Shown here: one piece after another, positions 1-7,455 of the stretch
Layout: each line of letters starts with the position of its first letter
Numbering within the stretch: the first letter of the stretch is position 1
Assembly (NCBI GenBank): GCA_024276295.1
Contig: JAJRXN010000332.1
Location: 1 to 7,531 of the forward strand
DNA length: 7,531 nucleotides
Origin: Acidobacteriota bacterium
GTDB taxonomy: Bacteria; Acidobacteriota; Polarisedimenticolia; J045
Direction of reading: 5' to 3'
Position numbers and translations under genes: made by a program
Notes under the pieces: generated by a model
The model's input: only the letters and a program-made list of their open reading frames with translations
Told to the model about the DNA's origin: nothing
The model's database searches: none

Positions 1-21
1 CCCTGCGATCGAGGGCGGCGT

Positions 22-1575
22 TCAGTCGTCCGGGAACACCGGTCGGTCCAGCGTCCGGTAGGACACCGCCTCGCCGACGTGCGGGACGTCGATCGTCTCC
101 TCCCCAGCCAGGTCGGCGATCGTCCGCGCGACCTTGAGAATCCGGTCGTGGGCGCGCGCCGACAGGCCGAGGCGCTCCATCGCGGCATCGAGGCCACGGC
201 GTGCGGCGGGCGTGAGCGGACAGGCCTCCGCAAGGTGGCGCGTCTCGAGATGCGCGTTCCAGGTCACGCCGAAGCTTCCGTTGCGGCGCTCTTCGACCGC
301 CCGCGCCGCGATGACCCGCGCGCGGACCGCCCCCGAGCCCTCGCCCGGGGCGGCCCGGGCGAGGTCGGCGGCGCTGACGGCCGGGACCGTGACGTGGAGA
401 TCGATCCGGTCGAGCAGCGGGCCGGAGATGCGCCCCCGGTAGCGCTCGATCATTCCGGGCGTGCAGCGGCAGGGACGCAGGGCCGAACCGTGCCAGCCGC
501 AGGGACACGGGTTCATCGCGGCTGCGAGCAGGAACCGTGCGGGAAAGCGCGCGCGGCCGATCGCCCGGCAGATCGTCACCTCCGCGTCCTCGAGTGGCTG
601 GCGCAACGTCTCGAGCACGGCGCGGGGGAACTCCGGCAGCTCGTCGAGAAACAGCACCCCGTGCATCGCCAGCGAGACCTCGCCGGGGCGCGGAGGCGCG
701 CCGCCGCCGATCATGCCGGCCGGCGAGATGCTGTGGTGCGGCGCCCGGAACACGCGACGCCCGAGCAGGCCGCCGCCCGGCGCGACGAGGCCGGCGGCGG
801 AGTGGATCCGCGTCACCTCGAGCGCCTCCTCGCGCGTCATCGCCGGAAGGATCGTCGGCAGCCGGCGGGCGAGCAGCGTCTTGCCCGAACCGGGCGGCCC
901 GATCATCAGGATGTTGTGCCCCCCGGCGGCGGCGACCTCGAGCGCGCGGCGCGCGACCTGCTGACCCTTGACGTCGGCGAGATCGAGCGCCCGCGGCAGC
1001 GGGGTCGTCTCCTTGCGCGGTGGCCACGATGCGAGCGCGGTCTCGTCCCCCCTGAGGACCGCGGCGGCGGCCGCCAGGTCGGCGACGGCGAGCACCCGGA
1101 GGCCGTCGACCTCCGCGGCCTCGCGGGCGGCCTCCGGTGGCACGAGGAACGCCTCGAAGCCCTCCTGGCGGGCCGTGATCGCGGCCGAGAGCGTCCCCGC
1201 CGCGGCCCGCAGCCGGCCGTCGAGTCCCACCTCGGCGTAGGCCATCAGGTCGAACAGCCGCCGCTGGAGCACGGGGCGCTCCAGCGCCGCGACCGCGAGA
1301 CACATCGGCAGGTCGAGGCCCGTGCCGGTCTTGCGCACGTTGGCCGGCGCGAGGTTGAGGATCACCGCATGCTCGCCTTGCCGGTGCCACAGGCCCGAGG
1401 CCTGCAAGGCGACCTTCAGCCGGTCGCGGCCCTCCCTGACCTCGCTCTCCGCCCGCCCGATGACGACCGCCCGCGGCATGCCGCGGGCTCGTGCCGCCTG
1501 TACCTCGACACGCACCGCGTCGATCCCGAACAGCGCCGCCCCGAACGCCCGCGCTACCCGCGGCCCGTGATGCAC
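22..1575 (-). CDS. comM: ComM/YifB-family AAA+ ATPase (Mg chelatase-like)
   Basis: The product is a cytoplasmic AAA+ ATPase of the YifB/ComM family. In Vibrio and other transformable species ComM is a hexameric helicase that extends RecA-made recombination joints by branch migration; in non-competent bacteria its role is unclear. Numbered from the upstream TTG at 1581, the N-terminal ChlI-like domain spans about residues 10-175 (FGIDA at 18-22, NLAPANVRKTG at 76-86). The AAA+ core has Walker A GPPGSGKT at 228-235 and Walker B VLFLDE at 309-314. The family cysteine cluster is C359/C361/C371/C373, followed by SGPLLDRID at 386-394, and a Mg_chelatase_C helical domain runs from about 415 to the end. 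The length of 517-519 residues is normal for the family. I chose the GTG at 1575 because GGAGG (complement of 1583-1587) lies 7 bases before it; TTG at 1581 would leave only one base. The gene is downstream of mltD on the same strand and may be co-transcribed. The family is certain; a competence role is inferred. Confidence 0.95.
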   Translation of the reverse strand: MHHGPRVARAFGAALFGIDAVRVEVQAARARGMPRAVVIGRAESEVREGRDRLKVALQASGLWHRQGEHAVILNLAPANVRKTGTGLDLPMCLAVAALERPVLQRRLFDLMAYAEVGLDGRLRAAAGTLSAAITARQEGFEAFLVPPEAAREAAEVDGLRVLAVADLAAAAAVLRGDETALASWPPRKETTPLPRALDLADVKGQQVARRALEVAAAGGHNILMIGPPGSGKTLLARRLPTILPAMTREEALEVTRIHSAAGLVAPGGGLLGRRVFRAPHHSISPAGMIGGGAPPRPGEVSLAMHGVLFLDELPEFPRAVLETLRQPLEDAEVTICRAIGRARFPARFLLAAAMNPCPCGWHGSALRPCRCTPGMIERYRGRISGPLLDRIDLHVTVPAVSAADLARAAPGEGSGAVRARVIAARAVEERRNGSFGVTWNAHLETRHLAEACPLTPAARRGLDAAMERLGLSARAHDRILKVARTIADLAGEETIDVPHVGEAVSYRTLDRPVFPDD

Positions 1576-1582
1576 CGGCAAC

Positions 1583-1587
1583 CCTCC
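1583..1587 (-). promoter_or_regulatory. Shine-Dalgarno site of comM
   Basis: The leftward strand reads GGTGGGGAGGG just before the comM start region. The GGAGG core is 7 bases from the GTG at 1575 but only 1 base from the TTG at 1581. This favours the GTG and shortens the protein by two residues. Confidence 0.65.
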
Positions 1588-1590
1588 CCA

Positions 1591-1651
1591 CCTGCAACGT
1601 TAGCGCGCAGATCGGGAACGGACGCCGCGCCGGGACGCGGGACGTTGCAGG
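1591..1651 (-). repeat. 10-bp perfect inverted repeat in comM leader
   Basis: CCTGCAACGT at 1591-1600 and ACGTTGCAGG at 1642-1651 are exact reverse complements, separated by 41 bases. The enclosed segment holds a second short pairing, GCGCG at 1603-1607 with CGCGC at 1626-1630, so the RNA could fold as a long stem with an inner hairpin. In the comM transcript the 3' arm runs directly into the Shine-Dalgarno sequence. It could be a leader structure affecting translation, a paired operator (arm centres 51 bases apart), or a terminator-like element behind mltD. No T-run follows it. The arms are seen; any function is inference. Confidence 0.5.
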
Positions 1652-1664
1652 GACGGGATGGAGC

Positions 1665-1713
1665 GGCGAATGGGGGCCGGGAGGGCAATCGGCTCCGCCG
1701 GTCGGCCGCCCCT
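1665..1713. repeat. Candidate structured intergenic repeat, copy 1
   Basis: This segment resembles 7362-7406. Both begin with GGCGAA, continue through a GGGCCGGG-type block, then a small hairpin, and end in the identical 12-mer TCGGCCGCCCCT (1702-1713 here). The hairpin in this copy is ATCGGC-TCC-GCCGGT (1688-1702), six pairs including one G-T. GGGC at 1683-1686 can also pair with GCCC at 1708-1711. The element runs into the stop codon of mltD (complement of 1712-1714). It fills much of the mltD-comM gap, where I see no clear promoter. With two diverged copies the repeat call is tentative. Confidence 0.4.
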
Positions 1714-3904
1714 ACTGGATCGCGAGGCGGTCGCCGGGGCGGAGGACGGCATCGGGCGAGATGCCGTTGACGTCGCACAGCCGCCGCACGGTCGTCCCGT
1801 AGCGGCGCGCGATCCGCGACAGCGTGTCGCCGCGGCGTACGACGTAGCGGATCGGTCCGGCGGTCTCGCCCGCGGCCGGAATCGCGAGCCGCTGGCCCGG
1901 TCGCAGCACGGAGCGGCGGTTCATGCCGTTGGCGGCCAGCAGCGCGTCGAGATCGACGCCCCAGGCCTGGGCGATGTCCCACGGCGTGTCACCGCGCCGC
2001 ACGACGTGCACCCGCTCGCCATCGACCGCCGGCGTGGCGCGGGTCGCGACCCGCGGCGTCGCGGCCTGGCGCCGCTCCGGAATGGTCAGCGTCTGTCCCG
2101 GCCGCAGGGTCGACCAGCGCGAAAGGCCGTTGACCCGCAGCAGCGCGGAGAGCGGCACGTCGTGGGCCCGGGCGATTTCCCAAGCGGTGTCCCCGCGACG
2201 GACCGTGTAGCGCTCGCCGCCGGCCACCGGCGTGACCGGCCCGGCCTTCCGGCGCACCGCCGCGGTGGCGCCGCCGGCAGCGACCTTCAGGCGCTGGCCG
2301 GCATAGATCCGCGTCGAGCTTCCGAGGCCGTTCCACGCCTGGATCTGCCGCACGCTGACGCCCAGGCGGCGCGCGATCGTCGAGAGCGTGTCGCCGGGCC
2401 GCACGCGGTAGGTCCCGTCGGCGGCGACCCTCGGCGGCTCCCAGCCCGCGGGAGCACCCGGCCCGCGCGGAATCGTCAGCACGCGCCCGACGCGCAGCAG
2501 CGTCCTGCGGCCCATGCCGTTGGCCTGCTGGATCGCCCGCACCGTCGTGCGGTAGCGCCGGGCGAGGGTCGACAGCGTGTCGCCCCGCCGCACACGATGC
2601 ACGACCTTCGTGATCCGCTGGTCTTCCGGGATCTGCTCCAGCTCGGCGAGCATCCGCTCGCCGAGCCCCACCGGGACGCGCACCTCGTAGTTCTTCTTTC
2701 GCGGAGGCGTCTGCTGCCGGCGCAGGGCCGGATTGAGGTCCCGCAGCGTCGCGACGTCGGTGCCGGCGCAGCGCGCGAGCACCTCGAAGTCCGTCGGCGT
2801 CGGCACCCTGACCACCTCGAACGGCACCGGGCGGTCGCGCTCGATGCCCCCGAAGCCGAACTTCTCGGGGTTCTTGGCGATCAGCGTGGCGGCCATGATC
2901 GCAGGCACGTAGTTGCGCGTCTCGCGCCGGAAGAACCGCCGGCGCGCCAGCGTCCAGAAGTCGCGGCTGCCGGTACGGCGGATCGCCCGCCGCACGCGGC
3001 CCTCGCCGGCGTTGTAGGCCGCCAGGGCCAGCGCCCAGTCGCCGAACTCGTCGTGGAGGTCCTTGAGGTAGCTCGCGGCGGCGTGGGCGGCGAGTTCGGG
3101 ATCGGCGCGCTCGTCGACCCACCAGTCGACCCGGAGACCGTAGCGACGCGCGGTCGGCGCGATGAACTGGTAGATCCCCCGCGCATGCGCCCGCGAGTAC
3201 GCGGTGACCTTGAAGCCGCTTTCGGTGTGCGCCATGTAGACCAGGTCCTGCGGCACGCCATGCTCGGCGAAGATCTCCCGGAACCGCTCCTCGTAGCGCC
3301 CCGCGCGGCGGTGGCTCGCCGCGAAGAAGTCCCGCAGCCGGCCGGTGTACGCCTCGACCCACGCCAGCACCCGCTCGTTGCGGACCACCGGCCAGTCGGG
3401 CTCGACCTGCCGCGCGGCGTCTTCGACCCGCTCTTCGGGATGGTATTCCGGCTCCGGTCCGACGAGGATCTGCTCCGCCTCGCCAGTGTGTTCCGGCTCG
3501 CCTTCCCCGGCGATCTCGACGCTCTGCTCGAGGGCATCGACGACGCGATCCCGCTCGGCCTCGACCTCGGCGAGCTGGAGCGCGAGCCGGGGATCACCGG
3601 CCGCCAGCGGGGCGAGCAGGTCGAGGGTCCGCTGGTAGGCGTCCTCGGCGTCCTCGAGCCGGCCGAGCCGGGCATGTTCGCGGGCCAGCAGCAGGGAGTC
3701 GACCGCCTCGGGATGCACGCGCAGCGCGCCCGCTTCCGGGGGAGCCGCTTCGGCCGCCGGCCGGCCGGCAGGACCGGAAGCCGCCGGCGCCGGAGCCTCG
3801 GGCGCCACGCTGGCGCAAGCGGCGAGCAGCATCGCCGCGCCGGCGCCTGTCGCCAGCCGCCCGAGCCGGCGGAGCCCCGGGGATCGGAAACCTGTGAGGG
3901 ACAT
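1712..3904 (-). CDS. mltD: MltD-type lytic transglycosylase lipoprotein, five LysM
   Basis: This is a predicted outer-membrane lipoprotein that cleaves the glycan strands of peptidoglycan, leaving 1,6-anhydro-MurNAc ends. The 730-residue product begins with an arginine-rich signal peptide and a lipobox, LLAAC, with the lipidated cysteine at 30. A proline/alanine linker and a helical, TPR-like stretch (about 65-135) follow. The SLT domain is at about 205-345: catalytic Glu228 in HTESGF, GIYQF at 243-247 and AAYNAGEGRV at 295-304. Five LysM peptidoglycan-binding domains follow, at about 435-479, 499-541, 566-608, 633-675 and 686-729. Each has a (R/P)GDT turn, an NG and an (R/A)xGxxL ending. E. 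coli MltD has two LysM, so this tail is long. The start is uncertain: ATG at 3904 has no visible Shine-Dalgarno, whereas TTG at 3934 has GGGAG 9 bases upstream and would add ten residues to the signal peptide. The family assignment is firm; the symbol rests on domain order. Confidence 0.93.
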   Translation of the reverse strand: MSLTGFRSPGLRRLGRLATGAGAAMLLAACASVAPEAPAPAASGPAGRPAAEAAPPEAGALRVHPEAVDSLLLAREHARLGRLEDAEDAYQRTLDLLAPLAAGDPRLALQLAEVEAERDRVVDALEQSVEIAGEGEPEHTGEAEQILVGPEPEYHPEERVEDAARQVEPDWPVVRNERVLAWVEAYTGRLRDFFAASHRRAGRYEERFREIFAEHGVPQDLVYMAHTESGFKVTAYSRAHARGIYQFIAPTARRYGLRVDWWVDERADPELAAHAAASYLKDLHDEFGDWALALAAYNAGEGRVRRAIRRTGSRDFWTLARRRFFRRETRNYVPAIMAATLIAKNPEKFGFGGIERDRPVPFEVVRVPTPTDFEVLARCAGTDVATLRDLNPALRRQQTPPRKKNYEVRVPVGLGERMLAELEQIPEDQRITKVVHRVRRGDTLSTLARRYRTTVRAIQQANGMGRRTLLRVGRVLTIPRGPGAPAGWEPPRVAADGTYRVRPGDTLSTIARRLGVSVRQIQAWNGLGSSTRIYAGQRLKVAAGGATAAVRRKAGPVTPVAGGERYTVRRGDTAWEIARAHDVPLSALLRVNGLSRWSTLRPGQTLTIPERRQAATPRVATRATPAVDGERVHVVRRGDTPWDIAQAWGVDLDALLAANGMNRRSVLRPGQRLAIPAAGETAGPIRYVVRRGDTLSRIARRYGTTVRRLCDVNGISPDAVLRPGDRLAIQ

Positions 3905-3985
3905 CGGTAGGCGCGGCGATGGGCGACGGTTCAAGGCGCTGTACTCCCGGATGTGGACGACCCGTGGCAAGCGGCCGGAGACGCC

Positions 3986-4014
3986 ATCGTAGGGATCCCC
4001 TCCCGCATCGTCAA
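3986..4014 (-). promoter_or_regulatory. Sigma70-like promoter for mltD
   Basis: On the leftward strand TTGACG (complement of 4009-4014) is followed after exactly 17 bases by TACGAT (complement of 3986-3991). The -35 matches consensus at five of six positions and the -10 at four of six. Transcription would start near 3979, giving a leader of about 75 bases to the ATG at 3904, or about 45 to the alternative TTG at 3934. Confidence 0.6.
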
Positions 4015-4043
4015 CGAAACCGCGGGGCACGACCGGGTCCGGA

Positions 4044-4072
4044 TTGACCGGCCTCCCCGCACCGCCTAATCT
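4044..4072 (+). promoter_or_regulatory. Sigma70-like promoter for recA
   Basis: TTGACC (4044-4049), a 17-base spacer and TAATCT (4067-4072) form a promoter whose -10 keeps the key first, second and last positions. The start would be near 4079, giving a leader of about 85 bases. Its -35 lies only 29 bases from that of the divergent mltD promoter. GACCGG occurs twice, at 4031-4036 and 4046-4051, the second overlapping the -35. I see no LexA box of the E. coli, Gram-positive or alphaproteobacterial type, so SOS control cannot be read from this sequence. Confidence 0.6.
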
Positions 4073-4149
4073 GGGTGCCGAGCTGGCCGGGATCAATTCC
4101 GACCACCAGAAAGGCCGCGGAACACACCGGAGAGCAGGCCGATCAGGCC

Positions 4150-4154
4150 AGGAG
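4150..4154 (+). promoter_or_regulatory. Shine-Dalgarno site of recA
   Basis: AGGAG lies 9 bases before the ATG at 4164. It decides the start, since the reading frame is open further upstream (to an ATG at 4044) with no comparable site and no RecA homology there. Confidence 0.8.
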
Positions 4155-4163
4155 TCAGCCCGC

Positions 4164-5321
<1,158 letters not shown>

Positions 5322-5323
5322 CC

Positions 5324-5362
5324 GACCGGTCCCGCCACGGACTTCCGGTGGCGGGGCTGGTC
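5324..5362 (+). promoter_or_regulatory. 15-bp hairpin spanning recA-antiporter junction
   Basis: GACCGGTCCCGCCAC (5324-5338) pairs along its whole length with GTGGCGGGGCTGGTC (5348-5362): 13 Watson-Crick and 2 G-U pairs around a 9-base loop. It begins two bases after the recA stop. No T-run follows, so it is not a classical intrinsic terminator. It could trim transcription past recA, protect the recA mRNA 3' end, or block ribosome access to the GTG at 5348, which forms the first bases of its 3' arm. Confidence 0.65.
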
Positions 5363-7360
5363 CTCGCCGCCACGCTGGCGCTGTCCGCCGGCGCCGGCGT
5401 TCTTCCGGCCCACGCCCAACGCCGGCCGGTCAGCGAGGTCGGCATCGACGCGCCGGCGGTGCTGCTGCGCGGCGTGGCGCGCAGCGTCGCCGTGCGCTGC
5501 GGCCCGCTGGCTCGCGGCACGCGCGCGATCGAGCTGGCCGTCGCCGTCGGTGACAGGACGCCGCTGGTCGCCCGCCGCACGATCCCGGGCTGCGGACCCG
5601 AGGAGACGTTCTCGGTCACGCTGCCGTCGGACTCTCCTGGTGGCCGGGCTGTGGTCACCGTGCGGCTCGAGGACGACGAAGGGCGCGTGCTCGGCGTCGG
5701 TGCCGCGGAGACGCGGTCGATCGCCGCCTTCTGGGCCTTCGTCCCGCCGCTGCTCGCCATCGCGCTCGCGCTCTGGTTCCGGCAGGTGATCCCGGCGCTG
5801 GTGCTCGGCGTCGTGACCGGCGCGCTGATTCGCAGCGGCTTCGCGCCGCTCGACGCGCTGCTGCGGACGCTCGACCGCGACCTGGTCGGCGCGCTCGCCG
5901 AGCCGGGCGATCCGACCAAGGGGCATCTCAAGATCGTCCTGTTCACGATCATGCTCGGCGGCATGGTCGGACTGGTCGCCCGCTCGGGCGGCGCGGCGGG
6001 TCTGGTGCGGGCCGTCGGCCGCCGGGCGCGCACGCGCCGGTCCGGGCAGTTCGCCGCCTGGCTCGCCGGGCTGCTGGTCTTCTTCGACGACTACGCCAAC
6101 ACGCTCGTCGTCGGGCCGTCGCTGCGGCCGCTGACCGACCGGCTGCGGATCAGCCGCGAGAAGCTGGCGTTCATCGTCGATGCCACGGCTGCGCCGGTCG
6201 CCTCGGTGGCGATCATCTCGACCTGGATCGGCTACGAGGTCGGCCTGATCGGCGACGCGATCGGCCAGACGTCGCTGGCGGGGACCGACCCCTACGGCGT
6301 GTTCCTCGCCTCGCTGCCGTTCCGCTTCTATGCGTGGCTGATGCTGGGGTTCGTCGCCCTCGTCGCCCTGACAGGGCGCGACTTCGGTGCGATGCGTCGC
6401 GTGGAAGAGCGCGCCGCGGCGACGGGCGAGGTGCTGCGCTCCGGCTCGCAGCCGCTGAGCCGGACCGACGCCCTCGAGGGAAGCGATCCCGCACCGACCG
6501 GGCAGGCGATCGGGCTCGCGCTGGGACCGATCGCCACGCTGACCGGCGTGACGTTCGTCGCCCTGTGGCTGACCGGGCGCGCGGCGCTGGCCGCCTCCGG
6601 CGCCGAGGCCGGCCGGGCCGGCTTCTGGAGCGTGCTCGGCTCGATGCGGATGATCGGCGAGGTGCTCGGCGCCGCCGCCAGCTTCGACGCGCTGCTCTAC
6701 GGGGCGGCGAGCGGCGTGCTGGTCGCCCTGGGCGTCGCGCTGGCGCTGCGGCGGCTGTCGCTCGACGGCGGGATGCGGGCGTTCGTCGACGGCTGCGCGT
6801 CGATGATGATGGCGGTGCTGATCCTCACGCTGGCCTGGATGATCGGCGGCGTCTGCCGCGATCTCGGCACCGCCGAGGCGGCCGTGGGGCTGATCGGCGA
6901 GGGGCTGCCGGTGCGGCTGATCCCGGCGAGCGTGTTCGTCGTCGCGGGGCTGGTCTCGTTCGCCACGGGCTCGAGCTGGACGACGATGGCCGTGCTCGTG
7001 CCGGTCGCCCTGCCGCTGGCCGACAGCCTCGGTGCCGGGGCGGGGCTGGCGGCGGCCGATCTGCAGCGACTCGTCGTCGCGACGACCGGCTCGGTGCTCA
7101 CCGGGGCGGTGTGGGGCGACCACTGCTCGCCGCTGTCCGACACCACCGTGATGAGTTCGCTCGCCTCCGGGTGCGACCACGTCGACCACGTCCGGACGCA
7201 GATCCCCTACGCGCTGCTCGTCGGGGCCGTGGGCCTGCTGGTCGGCGACCTCGCCGTCGGGTTCGGCCTCTCGCCCGTGCTCGGCATCGCGCTCGGCCTC
7301 GCCGGCCTCGCCGGCGTGCTGTTCTGGCGCGGCCGGCGGGTGGCCGATCCGCCGGCGTAG
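5348..7360 (+). CDS. NhaC-family Na+/H+ antiporter with secreted N-terminal domain
   Basis: This is an inner-membrane transporter of the NhaC family, which exchanges sodium for protons; relatives include malate/lactate antiporters, so the exact substrate is open. Numbered from the GTG at 5348, residues 1-23 look like a signal peptide cut after AHA. A beta-strand-rich domain at about 24-122 follows, predicted periplasmic, with two cysteines (51 and 82) that could form a disulfide. About a dozen hydrophobic segments run from 127 to 660. Family signatures are FFDDYAN at 245-251, DATAAPVASVAIISTW at 278-293, GSSWTTM at 541-547 and GDHCSPLSDTTVMSS at 590-604. A long hydrophilic loop lies at about 343-385. 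The start is uncertain: GTG at 5348 lies inside a hairpin and gives a signal peptide with no basic n-region. A CTG at 5318 overlapping the recA stop, with GGAG 7 bases upstream, would add TDRSRHGLP and a proper basic start. It follows recA by 26 bases and is probably co-transcribed. Confidence 0.88.
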   Translation: MAGLVLAATLALSAGAGVLPAHAQRRPVSEVGIDAPAVLLRGVARSVAVRCGPLARGTRAIELAVAVGDRTPLVARRTIPGCGPEETFSVTLPSDSPGGRAVVTVRLEDDEGRVLGVGAAETRSIAAFWAFVPPLLAIALALWFRQVIPALVLGVVTGALIRSGFAPLDALLRTLDRDLVGALAEPGDPTKGHLKIVLFTIMLGGMVGLVARSGGAAGLVRAVGRRARTRRSGQFAAWLAGLLVFFDDYANTLVVGPSLRPLTDRLRISREKLAFIVDATAAPVASVAIISTWIGYEVGLIGDAIGQTSLAGTDPYGVFLASLPFRFYAWLMLGFVALVALTGRDFGAMRRVEERAAATGEVLRSGSQPLSRTDALEGSDPAPTGQAIGLALGPIATLTGVTFVALWLTGRAALAASGAEAGRAGFWSVLGSMRMIGEVLGAAASFDALLYGAASGVLVALGVALALRRLSLDGGMRAFVDGCASMMMAVLILTLAWMIGGVCRDLGTAEAAVGLIGEGLPVRLIPASVFVVAGLVSFATGSSWTTMAVLVPVALPLADSLGAGAGLAAADLQRLVVATTGSVLTGAVWGDHCSPLSDTTVMSSLASGCDHVDHVRTQIPYALLVGAVGLLVGDLAVGFGLSPVLGIALGLAGLAGVLFWRGRRVADPPA

Positions 7361-7361
7361 A

Positions 7362-7406
7362 GGCGAAGGCCGGGCCGGGGGTTCGCTGCGCGAATCGGCC
7401 GCCCCT
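7362..7406. repeat. Candidate structured intergenic repeat, copy 2
   Basis: This is the counterpart of 1665-1713: GGCGAA at 7362-7367, a GGGCCGGGGG block at 7372-7381, a hairpin GGTTCGC-TGC-GCGAATC (7380-7396; seven pairs, one G-T), and the shared 12-mer TCGGCCGCCCCT at 7395-7406. The two hairpins differ in sequence but both pair around a three-base loop at the same place. It begins right after the stop codon of the antiporter gene. Confidence 0.4.
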
Positions 7407-7426
7407 GCCTTGACGCCCCCCGGCCC
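7372..7426 (+). terminator. Possible terminator stem after antiporter gene
   Basis: GGGCCGGGGG (7372-7381) and CCCCCGGCCC (7417-7426) are a perfect 10-bp inverted repeat, enclosing a 5-bp hairpin TTCGC-TGC-GCGAA (7382-7394). It lies 11 bases past the antiporter stop. Only three T follow, at 7438-7440, so termination is weakly supported. The 3' arm lies in the spacer of the tRNA promoter. Confidence 0.35.
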
Positions 7427-7438
7427 CTGCCGTAGCCT
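7410..7438 (+). promoter_or_regulatory. Promoter of tRNA-Phe
   Basis: TTGACG (7410-7415), a 17-base spacer and TAGCCT (7433-7438) repeat the design seen before recA and mltD. The -10 keeps only the T-A and final T. Transcription would start about 10 bases before the tRNA. The stretch after the -10 is GC-rich (CCCGCGC at 7441-7447), a discriminator type known from stringently controlled stable-RNA promoters. Confidence 0.55.
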
Positions 7439-7455
7439 TTCCCGCGCTCCCGCCT

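Noticed and set aside
1..21. CCCT...AGGG pairing just past the comM stop as a terminator
   Set aside because: The stem is only four pairs with no T-run, and the sequence is cut by the window edge.
1600..1690. Separate comM promoter in the mltD-comM gap
   Set aside because: The leftward strand has TTGCCC (1685-1690) and TAACGT (1597-1602), but neither has a partner box at 16-18 bases.
79..1770. Open frame of 563 codons on the + strand, opposite comM
   Set aside because: It is antisense to ComM and runs across the intergenic gap into the end of mltD; composition is that of a shadow frame.
1715..2600. Repeated GGCGACACC-like words as a DNA repeat array
   Set aside because: They encode the conserved GDT turns of the LysM domains and need no separate DNA-level explanation.
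1658..3910. Open frame of 750 codons on the + strand, opposite mltD
   Set aside because: It is fully antisense to a protein with clear SLT and LysM motifs. Its translation is rich in Arg, Pro, Gly and His, typical of a GC-rich shadow frame, with no recognisable domain.
3929..3944. GTTC and GTAC words near mltD as a possible LexA operator
   Set aside because: GTTC-N8-GTAC does not fit known LexA boxes and lies in the mltD leader, away from the recA promoter.
4044..4163. Upstream in-frame extension of recA to an ATG at 4044
   Set aside because: The added 40 residues match no RecA region, the ATG overlaps the -35 and lacks a ribosome site, and AGGAG sits correctly before 4164.
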